Below are positions 16,843 to 25,489 of a stretch of DNA of 64,000 bases, piece by piece (position 1 is the stretch's first letter; each line of letters starts with the position of its first letter). Source of the DNA: Pseudomonas brassicacearum (GTDB taxonomy: Bacteria; Pseudomonadota; Gammaproteobacteria; Pseudomonadales; Pseudomonadaceae); contig NZ_MOBJ01000011.1 of NCBI RefSeq assembly GCF_003732225.1, positions 19,640 to 83,639 of the forward strand, read 5' to 3'. Under the pieces are notes generated by a model. It saw only the letters and a program-made list of their open reading frames with translations. It had not been told where the DNA came from and searched no databases. The position numbers and the translations under genes were made by a program.

Positions 16843-17631
16843 ATGTGTTTACCTTCGCAGCGGCTGTGTGCCGTGCGTTGCGCGGTGCTGGCCATGTTGA
16901 TGCTGGGCACGGTCACGGCACAGGCCGCCAGCTCGGTGCTGATCTGGCCGATCGATCCGGTGCTGGAAGCGGACCAACAGGCCAGCGCGTTGTGGCTGGA
17001 GAATCGCGGAACGGAAACTGCCAACCTGCAGATCCGGGTGTTCGCCTGGAGCCAGAGCGGTTTCGACGATCAGTACCAGAACCAGCGCGACGTGATTGGC
17101 AGCCCACCGGTGGCGAAGATCGAACCCGGCCAGAAGCAACTGGTGCGCCTGACCCGCACCCGTGACGTGCCCCCCGGCCAGGAATTGGCCTACCGAATCA
17201 TCATCGATGAAATCCCTTCGGCCGCACCGCCCATTGCTGAAGGCGGCAAGACGGCAGCGGCGATCCGTTTCCAGATGCGTTATTCGGTGCCGCTGTTCGC
17301 GTACGGCGCAGGTCTGTGGAGCAAGGAAGACACCAGCCGCCAGCGCGATCCGAAAGGTGCCGGGGTACCTGATCTGAGCTGGCGCAAAGTTGCGGTGGAC
17401 GGTCGTTCCTATGTAGAGGTCCGCAACCAGGGCGCGGTGCATGCGCGCCTGACCGATGTGGCCTTCAAGCAGGGCGGCCAGACCCGGCCGTTGGTGGAGG
17501 GGTTGCTTGGTTATGTGTTGCCTGGTGCGATCATGCGCTGGCCAGCACCCGAGGCGATTGCCGGTGACCCGGCGTTGCAGGTGCGGGTCAACGGTGCGCC
17601 GCAGGTGCAGAGTGTTGCCCCGGCGCGTTGA
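16843..17631 (+). CDS. Csu-type periplasmic pilus chaperone
   Basis: 262 residues with a Sec signal (cut near AQAA). It is a PapD-like two-immunoglobulin-domain chaperone: VLIWPIDPVLEADQQASALW with LENRG, then IEPGQKQLVRLTR and ELAYRIIIDEIP, the usual F1-G1 region. It resembles CsuC, which delivers subunits to the usher. A strong AAGGAG lies before ATG 16843. It sits between pilin genes and usher, the normal Csu order. Confidence 0.93.
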   Translation: MCLPSQRLCAVRCAVLAMLMLGTVTAQAASSVLIWPIDPVLEADQQASALWLENRGTETANLQIRVFAWSQSGFDDQYQNQRDVIGSPPVAKIEPGQKQLVRLTRTRDVPPGQELAYRIIIDEIPSAAPPIAEGGKTAAAIRFQMRYSVPLFAYGAGLWSKEDTSRQRDPKGAGVPDLSWRKVAVDGRSYVEVRNQGAVHARLTDVAFKQGGQTRPLVEGLLGYVLPGAIMRWPAPEAIAGDPALQVRVNGAPQVQSVAPAR

Positions 17632-17691
17632 TGGGGTTAGCCGGGAGGGGGTGACGGGCAGATAGAGAGAAAGCCCGCGAACAGGAGGGAT

Positions 17692-20076
17692 ATGTCCATA
17701 GATGGACGTAAAGCGGTGATGAGCCAGGATCAGGCTCGCAGTATCCAGCGTCTGTCGTGGGCCGTGGTCGGATTTTGCTGGCTGGCAGGTGTTCCTCACA
17801 GCACGGCCGGTGATTTGCCGCCACCTCCCACTGGCATGGAGGCAGTGGCGGACGCGCAGTTGTTTCTGGAATTGGTGGTCAACCAGATGAATACCGGACG
17901 GGTGGTGGCAGTCGAGCAGCGGGCCGGACGGTTGTTCCTGCCGGCCACAGTGTTGCGCGAGACCGGCATGAAATTGCCCGAGCATCCGAGCGCGGAAGTG
18001 GATCTCGACAGCCTGCCTGGCTTGCACAGCGAGTACGACAGCCAGGGCCAGCGCTTGCTCCTGAGCGTTCCGCCGGAGTGGTTGCCGGAGCAATTGATCG
18101 GTAACCGCGAAGCCTATCCGCGCACGCCGGCGCTGAGCAGTTTCGGCGCGTTGCTCAATTACGACCTTTACCTTAACGACACTGATGACGGTGGCACCTA
18201 CCTGGCTGCCTGGAACGAAGTGCGGTTCTTCGACAGCTGGGGCACGTTGTCCAACACCGGGCAGTACCGACGGACGCTATCCGGCGAAGTCAGTCATACG
18301 CTGAACAACGGTTATCTGCGTTACGACACCACATGGCGCTACTCCGATGACGATCGGTTACTGACCTACGAGGCGGGTGATCTGGTCAGCAGCGCCTTGC
18401 CCTGGAGCAGTTCGGTGCGCCTGGGGGGCGTGCAGTTGTCGCGGGATTTCGGCGTGCGGCCAGACCTGGTGACGTACCCCTTGCCACAGTTTGCCGGTGA
18501 GGCGGCGGTGCCTTCATCGGTCGATCTGTTCATCAACGGCTACAAATCCAGCAGCGCCGATCTGCAGCCCGGCCCTTACACCCTGACCAACATTCCGTTC
18601 ATCAACGGCGCCGGTGAGGCGGTGGTGGTGACCACTGACGCCCTCGGTCGGCAAGTTTCGACCACGGTACCGTTTTACGTGACCAGCAGTCTGCTGCAAC
18701 AAGGTCTGACGGATTTTTCGGTGGCGGCGGGTACCTTGCGTCGTGACTTCGGGATACGCGATTTTGGCTACGGCCCCGGTGTCACGTCCGGCAGCCTGCG
18801 TTATGGCCTGACGGACAGTCTGACCCTGGAAAGCCACGCCGAAGCCTCGAACTCGCTGACCCTCGGCGGTGTTGGCGGCAACCTGCGGCTGGGCAACTTC
18901 GGGGTGCTCAATACGGCGCTCAGTCAAAGTCAGTTCGACGGTACCCGTGGCCAGCAATTGAGCGTGGGTTATCAGTACAGCAGCCAGCGTTACAGCCTGT
19001 CGTATCAGCGCATGCAACGCCGTGATCAATACGCTGACCTGACGGTGATCGACAGCCCCTTCGCGACCCTCAGCCAGCGCAGCGAACAAGTCACGCTGAG
19101 TCTCAACCTCGACACCTGGGGCAGTGTGGGTGCCGGTTATTTCGATGTACGCGCCGGCGATGACTCGCGCACGCGATTGCTCAATCTGACCTGGAGCAAA
19201 CCGTTATGGCGCAACACCAGTTTCTACCTGTCGGCCAACCGCGAAATCGGCGACAGCAACTGGGCGATGCAGGCGCAACTGGTGATTCCATTCGACCTGC
19301 GCGGCAGTCTTGCCCTGAGTACAGAGCGCAGCAAAACCGGTGAAAACCGTCAGCGAGTCAACTACAGCCAGGCCGTGTCCACGCAAGGTGGACTGGGTTT
19401 CAATCTTGGATACGCCCACGGCCAAGGCCCGGATTACCGCCAGGCCGACCTGACCTGGCGCTTGCAATCGGTACAGTTGCAGGCTGGTGTGTATGGCAGT
19501 AGCAATTCGGAGACCCGTTGGGCCGATGCCAGCGGATCGCTGGTGTGGATGGACCGTCAGGTGTTTGCCGCCAATCGCATCGACGACGCTTTTGTGGTGG
19601 TCAGCACCGAGGGTTTTGCCGACATTCCGGTGCGCTATGAAAACCAGCTGGTCGGTCAGACGGACAGCAAAGGTCATCTCCTGGTGCCGTGGAGCAGCGC
19701 CTATTACCGCGCTAAATACGAAATCGATCCGTTGAATCTGCCGAGTAACGTGCAAAGCCCGAATGTCGAGCAGCGTGTCGCGGTCCGGCGTGGTAGCGGG
19801 TATCTGCTGGAGTTCCCATTGACCCGGATTATTGCCGCCAGCGTGGTATTGGTGGACGCTCGGCAACAGGAGTTGCCGTTGGGCAGTAACGTGTTGCACG
19901 AGCAGAGCGGAGTGAACGCGGTCGTGGGGTGGGACGGTCTGGTGTACCTGGATAACCTGCAAGCGCACAACACCTTGCGCGTGACCCTGGCCGACGGGCG
20001 TACTTGCGGGACGCAGTTCAGCGTGGACATGAAGCAGGAGCAGGTGCCGTTGATCGGGCCTTTGGTGTGCCAATGA
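17692..20076 (+). CDS. Csu-type outer-membrane usher
   Basis: 794 residues. It resembles CsuD, forming the beta-barrel that assembles and exports the pilus. After a signal region there is the N-terminal periplasmic domain (LFLELVVNQMNTGRVVAVEQ), the barrel with the plug region (VDLFINGYKSSSADLQPGPY; NIPFINGAGEAVVVTTDALG), and the C-terminal domain ending CGTQFSVDMKQEQVPLIGPL. AGGAGG at 17683-17688 is close (3 bases) to ATG 17692; ATG 17719 is an alternative. No frameshift is seen. Confidence 0.94.
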   Translation: MSIDGRKAVMSQDQARSIQRLSWAVVGFCWLAGVPHSTAGDLPPPPTGMEAVADAQLFLELVVNQMNTGRVVAVEQRAGRLFLPATVLRETGMKLPEHPSAEVDLDSLPGLHSEYDSQGQRLLLSVPPEWLPEQLIGNREAYPRTPALSSFGALLNYDLYLNDTDDGGTYLAAWNEVRFFDSWGTLSNTGQYRRTLSGEVSHTLNNGYLRYDTTWRYSDDDRLLTYEAGDLVSSALPWSSSVRLGGVQLSRDFGVRPDLVTYPLPQFAGEAAVPSSVDLFINGYKSSSADLQPGPYTLTNIPFINGAGEAVVVTTDALGRQVSTTVPFYVTSSLLQQGLTDFSVAAGTLRRDFGIRDFGYGPGVTSGSLRYGLTDSLTLESHAEASNSLTLGGVGGNLRLGNFGVLNTALSQSQFDGTRGQQLSVGYQYSSQRYSLSYQRMQRRDQYADLTVIDSPFATLSQRSEQVTLSLNLDTWGSVGAGYFDVRAGDDSRTRLLNLTWSKPLWRNTSFYLSANREIGDSNWAMQAQLVIPFDLRGSLALSTERSKTGENRQRVNYSQAVSTQGGLGFNLGYAHGQGPDYRQADLTWRLQSVQLQAGVYGSSNSETRWADASGSLVWMDRQVFAANRIDDAFVVVSTEGFADIPVRYENQLVGQTDSKGHLLVPWSSAYYRAKYEIDPLNLPSNVQSPNVEQRVAVRRGSGYLLEFPLTRIIAASVVLVDARQQELPLGSNVLHEQSGVNAVVGWDGLVYLDNLQAHNTLRVTLADGRTCGTQFSVDMKQEQVPLIGPLVCQ

Positions 20077-20106
20077 GCGGCCAGGCAAGCAACACGGAGG
20101 TGGGGC

Positions 20107-21096
20107 GTGCGTGAAGGTAGTCGATGGATCGGCAGAGCGCTGGGGTTGCTTATGCTTGTCCTGTCGGGGCACGGCTGGGCGCTGTGTTCGGTGGTCAGCA
20201 CCGTGCCCGCCGGCTTCGGCTCGGTCAGTTCAATCACGGTGCGGACCACCTCGCAACCCAGTTCGACCACCAATGCCGGGTTGAGCTGCACGGGATCGCT
20301 GGCGTCACAGCTGACGGCCACTGACCACATCTACGCCACTTTTACTGCGGCGACTTCGGGACTGGTCGGGCCTACCGGAGACGTGATCAGCTACACGCTG
20401 TATGGCAATAACAGCACCAGTTATCCGATCACACGCGGCACGGCGTTCGACTTCGCCCGCAACTCGATCGCCGATAACCTGGGCCTGCTGAGCAGTCCGA
20501 CAGTGGCCAAGACGGTGCCGATCTATCTGGATAGCATCATCGGCAGCAATGTCGCTGCCGGTGTCTATTCGGAAACCCTGAGCGTTGCCTGGAACTGGAA
20601 CTACTGTTACCTCCTGAGTGTGGGGAGTCTCTGTGCGTTGCGCGACATCAACAGCGGGACAACCAGCCTGACAGTCACGATGACGGTCACCAACGACTGC
20701 CTGATCACCGCACCCAATATCAGTTTTGGTAGCGCCCCGGTCATCAGTGGGTTCGCGGCGGTCACCAACCAGACGGTCAATCTCACCTGCACCAAGGGCA
20801 GCGCCTACACCGTGGGCCTCGACGATGGCCAGCACGCGGTCAGCACGGGCGGACGCCGGCGGATGATTTCAGGCAGCAATTACCTGGCTTATGACATTTT
20901 CAAAAGTGCCGGCACCACCCGCTGGGGCAGTGTCACCACTGCGCGACGGGCCAGTTCCGATGCCGAGGTCAATCCCGGCAACGGCTTGGGGAACGGCAGT
21001 CAGATCTTCAACTACAACGCGAAGATCTACACCGACCAGACCACCCCTCCAGCCGGCACCTACCTGGACAATGTGGTGCTGGATGTGGGGTTTTAG
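20107..21096 (+). CDS. Csu-type two-domain tip adhesin
   Basis: 329 residues, about twice the length of the other subunits, starting with GTG 20107 after GGAGG. Following a signal peptide (ending near GWAL-CSVV), an N-terminal domain (about 25-190) is joined to a second spore-coat-U domain (about 195-329: CLITAPNISFGSAPVISGFA, LTCTKGSAYTVGLDDGQHA, YLAYDIFKSAG, ending YLDNVVLDVGF). This matches the CsuE architecture, an adhesion tip domain plus a pilin domain. It is the last gene of the operon and faces the anti-sigma gene. Confidence 0.88.
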   Translation: MREGSRWIGRALGLLMLVLSGHGWALCSVVSTVPAGFGSVSSITVRTTSQPSSTTNAGLSCTGSLASQLTATDHIYATFTAATSGLVGPTGDVISYTLYGNNSTSYPITRGTAFDFARNSIADNLGLLSSPTVAKTVPIYLDSIIGSNVAAGVYSETLSVAWNWNYCYLLSVGSLCALRDINSGTTSLTVTMTVTNDCLITAPNISFGSAPVISGFAAVTNQTVNLTCTKGSAYTVGLDDGQHAVSTGGRRRMISGSNYLAYDIFKSAGTTRWGSVTTARRASSDAEVNPGNGLGNGSQIFNYNAKIYTDQTTPPAGTYLDNVVLDVGF

Positions 21097-21132
21097 CCGG
21101 CGCTGGTAGCCCTGCCACTCAGTGTTCAAGGG

Positions 21133-21885
21133 TTAAAACCTCTGCATCTGCTTGAGCATCTGCGTCGCCGGATCCCGGGCTTCGCTGACCATCGCATAGT
21201 TGTACCCGGGCCCCGACCAGTACTCAGCCTGCAACTCGCCGTCGCTTCGACTGCCGCGTGGCAGCAGGTTGTTCTTCGGGCCTGGCGGGCGGATGTAAAA
21301 ACTGATTTTGCGGCCGCTCTGGTCCTCGTACATCACCATCGCTGCGGGCCCTTGTTCGGTGCTTAGCAAGCGTCCACTGACCGGTTTGAACCCCGAGTTG
21401 GCGAGGTTCGGCAGACGATTGGCCTGGGAGAAGTAATGGTCGAGCCAGCCCTGCATATCGCCGTCATCGGTGACCGTGTAATCGGCCGGCAGGATGCCTT
21501 GCTGGGCGAACATCCGGTACGCCTGCATCGCGTCGGTCATCGGCGGCGGCGCGCCAGCCATGGTCATTTCCCGTGCTTGCCAGCCGCTCAAGCCGCCGAC
21601 GCTGACCGCGATCAGCAGCACGGCGGCGCTGGCCAAGTGGCGGCGTGACTGACGTTTCAGGCGCCGGCGAATCACGCCGGGATCGAGGTCCGGGTTGGCA
21701 GGTTGCTGCAAGGCGCCGCTCAAGGCTGCACGCAGTTGCTGGGCGTCCTGTTGCCAGGCCTGAACCTGCTCGGCAACGTGCGGATTGGCTGTCAGGTACG
21801 TTTCCACCAGGCGCCGATCCACGTCGTTGAGTTGATGGTCGACGTAGGCGTGCAGGTCATTGACGCTTGGGGGCATGCTGATCAT
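21133..21885 (-). CDS. Anti-sigma factor, membrane-bound
   Basis: 250 residues. The N-terminal cytoplasmic part (LHAYVDHQLNDVDRRLVETY) resembles the anti-sigma helix bundle, without an obvious zinc HxxxCxxC motif. One membrane helix follows (about 84-102, LASAAVLLIAVSVGGLSGW), then a periplasmic domain of about 145 residues. The start overlaps the sigma gene by 4 bases (ATGA), so the pair is translationally coupled. It should hold the ECF sigma factor inactive until a periplasmic signal arrives. Confidence 0.88.
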   Translation of the reverse strand: MISMPPSVNDLHAYVDHQLNDVDRRLVETYLTANPHVAEQVQAWQQDAQQLRAALSGALQQPANPDLDPGVIRRRLKRQSRRHLASAAVLLIAVSVGGLSGWQAREMTMAGAPPPMTDAMQAYRMFAQQGILPADYTVTDDGDMQGWLDHYFSQANRLPNLANSGFKPVSGRLLSTEQGPAAMVMYEDQSGRKISFYIRPPGPKNNLLPRGSRSDGELQAEYWSGPGYNYAMVSEARDPATQMLKQMQRF

Positions 21886-22388
21886 TTGAGTATCCGCAAA
21901 GAGGGGCTGGTGATTTCGCCGTCGCTGAGCTGGCGCAAGGCCTGGCGGGCGCGGGACAGGCGAGACATCACGGTGCCGGTGGGGACGTCGAGGATCTCGG
22001 CGACCTCCTTGTAACTCAAGCCTTCCACCGAGACCCAGAGCAACAGCGCACGTTGCTCGGTGGTCAGTTTGTCGAAGGCTTGCAGCGTCGATTGCGCCAA
22101 CACCGTGCGCTCGACCGAGGGCTGCGCATCGTCGCGACCGGTGAAGAACTCAAGCATTCGCGCATAACGCCTTGAGCGTCGATGGGCGTCGAGAAACTGC
22201 CGATACAGAATCGAAAACAGCCAGGCACGTAGATCACCGTCCGGGCGTTTGTCGCCCCAACCCGACAGCGCCCGCTCCAGGCACGACTGCACCAGATCGT
22301 CTGCGCTGCTGGGGTTGCGCGTCAGCGACACGGCAAACCGCCGTAGCCTGGGGATGAGTTCACGTAACAGTTCGTCGAGATCGTTCAT
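21882..22388 (-). CDS. ECF-family RNA polymerase sigma factor
   Basis: 168 residues with sigma region 2 (RNPSSADDLVQSCLERAL; RAWLFSILYRQFLDAHRR) and region 4 (TTEQRALLLWVSVEGLSYKE, then TGTVMSRLSRARQAL). ATG 22388 is chosen because the minus-strand ECF-type promoter ends at 22423, placing the longer frame (to 22436) upstream of the predicted transcript start. It is probably autoregulated from that promoter and also reads the plus-strand promoter of the catalase-like gene. Confidence 0.92.
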   Translation of the reverse strand: MNDLDELLRELIPRLRRFAVSLTRNPSSADDLVQSCLERALSGWGDKRPDGDLRAWLFSILYRQFLDAHRRSRRYARMLEFFTGRDDAQPSVERTVLAQSTLQAFDKLTTEQRALLLWVSVEGLSYKEVAEILDVPTGTVMSRLSRARQALRQLSDGEITSPSLRILK

Positions 22389-22422
22389 GGAATGCTGGCT
22401 AGTCTTTACGCGTTGGACTAGG

Positions 22423-22449
22423 GAGACGCCCGGCATTGGAGGTTATTCC
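22423..22449 (-). promoter_or_regulatory. ECF-type promoter of the sigma/anti-sigma genes
   Basis: Minus strand: GGAATAAC (22449-22442), 13 bases, CGTCTC (22428-22423). This fits the general ECF pattern of GGAA(T)-type -35 and CGTC-type -10. It mirrors the plus-strand promoter at 22478-22504, sharing the same two boxes and spacing. Confidence 0.8.
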
Positions 22450-22477
22450 AGCGTTGAAAAAATAAATACCGGGCCAT

Positions 22478-22504
22478 GGAATAAACCTCTGTGGGCTTCG
22501 TCTG
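22478..22504 (+). promoter_or_regulatory. ECF-type promoter of the catalase-like gene
   Basis: GGAATAAA (22478-22485), 13 bases, CGTCTG (22499-22504). The predicted start is about 36 bases before the catalase-like ATG. The near-identity with the opposite promoter strongly suggests that both are read by the sigma factor encoded next to them. Confidence 0.82.
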
Positions 22505-22546
22505 ATTGATCCTTCCCACCGGTGGCCCACGGCCCTGGAGATAGTC

Positions 22547-23641
22547 ATGGTTGATCGTTCACCACCGCCACGGCCCGATAAAATCCCCCTGAGCAGCGCG
22601 AGTCTGGCCTTGCGTCTGGCCGGTATCGGCGCGGTGGTCGCCGCACTGGCCGGGGCCTTCGCTTACGTCAATGGAACGTTTGACCCGCAGCGGCTGACGC
22701 CGAAGGCGCTGGTCGACGTGTTGGAGAAAAATAACGGCGTACACCCGGGGTTTCGGCGCAATCACGCCAAAGGCGTGTGCGTGATCGGGTATTTCGAAAG
22801 CAGCAACGAGGCGCGTCCGTATTCAACCGCCCAGGTCTTCAGCGCGGCGCGAACGCCGGTCGTGGGGCGTTTTGCGCTGCCCAGTGGCAACCCCTACGCG
22901 CCGGACAATAGCGTACCGATTCGCAGCCTGGCGTTGCGCTTCAAGCAGGCCAACGGTCAGCAATGGCGCACGGGGATGAACAGCATGCCGGTGTTCCCGG
23001 TGGGCACACCCGAGGCGTTCTATCAGTTGCAACAAGCCCAGACACCCGATCCGGCCACCGGCAAACCCAATCCCGCCAGCGTCCCGGCGTTTTTTGCCGC
23101 ACACCCGGAAACCGCGCCTTTTCTGCAATGGGTGAAGACCGCCAAGCCGTCGGCGAGTTACGCGACCGAGACCTACAACGGCATCAATGCTTTTTATCTG
23201 GTCAACGCGGCAGGCCAGCGTCAGGCGGTGCGCTGGAGCGTGGTGCCCGTGGCGCAAGATGCGGCCGGCGCCAGTGCCCCTGAAGGTGCGGACTTTCTCG
23301 AAAAGGACCTGCTCCAGCGCTTGTTGAAGAGCGGGCCGTTGCGTTGGCAGCTGAGTATCACGCTGGCGGCTCCTGTTGACCCGACCAATGATGCCAGCAA
23401 GGCCTGGCTGGGTGAGCGCAAGGTCTTGAACGCCGGGACGCTGGTGCTGGAAAGCACCCAGGCGCAAAACGCTGGCGAATGCCGCGACATCAACTACGAC
23501 CCGTTGGTACTGCCAAGTGGTATCGAGGGATCCGATGACCCGTTGCTGGCCGCACGTTCAGCAGCTTATGCCAGTTCTTACCTGCGTCGTACCCATGAAG
23601 TCGAGCAGTTGCCCACCGCCAAACAGGAGTCGCCACAATGA
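22547..23641 (+). CDS. Catalase-family haem protein (SrpA type), membrane-anchored or exported
   Basis: 364 residues. An N-terminal hydrophobic helix (about 22-43) precedes a catalase-fold domain: the distal His motif NHAKGVCVIGYFES and the proximal signature NYDPLVLPSGIEGSDDPLLA...RSAAYASSYLRR, where the Tyr should bind haem. It is shorter than true catalases, as usual for the SrpA-like group, whose members are often peroxidase-like. The stop overlaps the following cytochrome b561 gene (ATGA), implying a two-component periplasmic redox unit driven by the adjacent ECF sigma. GGAG lies at 22537-22540. Confidence 0.88.
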   Translation: MVDRSPPPRPDKIPLSSASLALRLAGIGAVVAALAGAFAYVNGTFDPQRLTPKALVDVLEKNNGVHPGFRRNHAKGVCVIGYFESSNEARPYSTAQVFSAARTPVVGRFALPSGNPYAPDNSVPIRSLALRFKQANGQQWRTGMNSMPVFPVGTPEAFYQLQQAQTPDPATGKPNPASVPAFFAAHPETAPFLQWVKTAKPSASYATETYNGINAFYLVNAAGQRQAVRWSVVPVAQDAAGASAPEGADFLEKDLLQRLLKSGPLRWQLSITLAAPVDPTNDASKAWLGERKVLNAGTLVLESTQAQNAGECRDINYDPLVLPSGIEGSDDPLLAARSAAYASSYLRRTHEVEQLPTAKQESPQ

Positions 23642-24180
23642 GCGCGCACCCTCATCATTTCGCTCCACTGGCGCGGCTGCTGCACTGGCTGATGGCCGTG
23701 ATGATTATCGCCATGCTGTTTATCGGTGCCGGCATGGTCGCGTCAGTGTCCGAGCGCCATGAATGGCTGATCCATCTGCACAAACCATTGGGGATAGCGA
23801 TTTTGTTGTTGGTGATTGCGCGGCTGTTCGTGCGCTTCTCGACCCGCCAACCGCCGTTGCCGACAGACTTGCCGGGCTGGCAAGTGCTGGCGGCCAAGGC
23901 GTCGCATGTGCTGCTTTACGCCTTGATGCTGATCCTGCCGTTGCTGGGTTGGGCGATGATTTCGGCAGCGGGGGATCCGGTGATGCTCGGCAGTTCGTGG
24001 CAATTACCCGCGATTGTGCCGGCGAATGCGCTGCTGTTCGCCTTCCTGCGCACGGCTCATGGTTATCTGGCGTACCTGCTGTTTCTGACCGTTCTGTTGC
24101 ACCTGGCGGCGGCGCTGTTCCATGGTTGGGTGCGGCGTGACGGGGTGTTGGACAGCATGCTGCATGGCAAGGATCACTGA
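23638..24180 (+). CDS. Cytochrome b561 family protein
   Basis: 180 residues with four membrane helices and histidines typical of di-heme b561 (LLHWLMAVM near the N-terminus, HLHKPLG, AHGYLAYLLF, LHLAAALFHGW). It is coupled by a 4-base overlap to the catalase-like gene, so it probably supplies it with electrons from the quinol pool. The 3' end overlaps the convergent MFS gene by 7 bases. Confidence 0.9.
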   Translation: MSAHPHHFAPLARLLHWLMAVMIIAMLFIGAGMVASVSERHEWLIHLHKPLGIAILLLVIARLFVRFSTRQPPLPTDLPGWQVLAAKASHVLLYALMLILPLLGWAMISAAGDPVMLGSSWQLPAIVPANALLFAFLRTAHGYLAYLLFLTVLLHLAAALFHGWVRRDGVLDSMLHGKDH

Positions 24181-25388
24181 TCGGCCGGCACGGCGCAGCG
24201 CTCGGGTGCGCCGCTTTTCAGTGTCAGCAGCCAATAGACCAGCGCCACGGCGTTGATCCCCGCGCCGAGCCAGCAGACGCCCAGCCAGCCACCCCAGGCA
24301 TAGATCGCTGTCGAACCGATGGAACCCAGTGCGCTGCCTATCGAGTAGAACAGCATATAGCCTGCGGTCAGCCGACTTTGGGCTTCGGGCCGTACGCTGT
24401 AGATCATGCTTTGGCTGGTCACGTGCACGGCCTGCAAGCCGAGATCGAAGGTGATCACTCCCAGCAGCAATGCCCAGAGTGACGACTGGGTCAGACCGAT
24501 CGGCAGCCATGAGGCGAGCATCAACAACAGCGACAGTCCACTGGTCCAGTGGCCCAGGCCGCGATCGGCCAGATGCCCGGCGCGGGCGGCGGCCAGGGCA
24601 CCGGCGGCACCGGCCAGTCCAAACAAGCCGATTTCACTGTGGGACAGTGACAGCGGCGCTTCGCTCAGCGGCAGCACCATCGGGGTCCACAGGACCATGG
24701 CGCTGGCGAACGTCAACAGGGCGAGAGTGGCGCGCTGGCGCAACACGGCTTCTTCTTTAAACAGTACGAACACTGAGCCGATCAGCTTCCAATAGCGACT
24801 GGCCGGTTGGGTTTGTTCGTGTTTGGGCAGCACCTGAAACAACAGCAGCGCCATCAGCAGTGTCAGAGCGGCCGACAACACATAGATCGAGCGCCAGCCG
24901 GCCAGATCCGCCATCGCACCGGAAACCGTTCGGGCCAGCAGAATACCGACCACGATCCCGCTGGTCACCACGCCCACCACCCGGCCGCGCTCATCAGGCA
25001 CCGCCAGTGTGGCTGCGTAAGCCACCAACACCTGAGTGACCACCGCCAACAGACCGGTCAGGGCCATGCCGATCAACAGCCAGAGGCTGCTCGGGGCCAG
25101 GGCGATCATCAGCAAGGCGATGGAGGAGAGCAGCGTCTGAGTCACGATCAACTGTCGGCGGTTAAGCAAGTCGCCCAGCGGCACCAGCAACAGCAGGCCA
25201 AGACCGTAACCGATTTGGGTCAGTGTCACGACGATGCCGATAGTCGCCGGATCCATGTCAAACGCTTGGGCCATGGCGTCCAGTAATGGCTGGGCGTAAT
25301 AGACATTGCCGACCGCCAGCCCGCAGGCGATGGCAAACAGTAGAACGACGCCGCTGCTGAGGTGCGTAGAGGGATGAGAGGATTTCAT
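24174..25388 (-). CDS. MFS transporter, drug-efflux type
   Basis: 404 residues with about 12 membrane helices. GNVYYAQPLLDAMAQAF near the N-terminus and the loop 2-3 motif GDLLNRRQLI are typical of the DHA1-like group related to YnfM and arabinose efflux proteins. ATG 25388 has GGAG 5 bases upstream; the longer start (25412) runs into the operator region. It is divergent from a HxlR regulator, with a large inverted repeat between the starts, a standard efflux-pump/repressor arrangement. Confidence 0.9.
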   Translation of the reverse strand: MKSSHPSTHLSSGVVLLFAIACGLAVGNVYYAQPLLDAMAQAFDMDPATIGIVVTLTQIGYGLGLLLLVPLGDLLNRRQLIVTQTLLSSIALLMIALAPSSLWLLIGMALTGLLAVVTQVLVAYAATLAVPDERGRVVGVVTSGIVVGILLARTVSGAMADLAGWRSIYVLSAALTLLMALLLFQVLPKHEQTQPASRYWKLIGSVFVLFKEEAVLRQRATLALLTFASAMVLWTPMVLPLSEAPLSLSHSEIGLFGLAGAAGALAAARAGHLADRGLGHWTSGLSLLLMLASWLPIGLTQSSLWALLLGVITFDLGLQAVHVTSQSMIYSVRPEAQSRLTAGYMLFYSIGSALGSIGSTAIYAWGGWLGVCWLGAGINAVALVYWLLTLKSGAPERCAVPADQ

Positions 25389-25402
25389 GCCGGGCTCCGA
25401 AT

Positions 25403-25460
25403 GTGGTTTCAAATTAAAACCAGTTGTACGGTAGAGAGGCTGGTTTTATATTGCAACCAC
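25403..25460. promoter_or_regulatory. Large inverted repeat, probable HxlR operator
   Basis: The arm 25403-25423 (GTGGTTTCAAATTAAAACCA, then G) and the arm 25440-25460 (CTGGTTTTATATTGCAACCA, then C) are inverted copies with 18 of 21 positions matching and a 16-base spacer. It lies in the short divergent interval between the MFS and HxlR genes and overlaps the expected promoters of both. Confidence 0.75.
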
Positions 25461-25489
25461 ATTTTTGCTGTCAGCCTGCGAGTTCAATC

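Noticed and set aside
16849..18093. Minus-strand frame of 414 codons opposite the pilus chaperone/usher genes
   Set aside because: Antisense to genes with strong family signatures; composition-driven.
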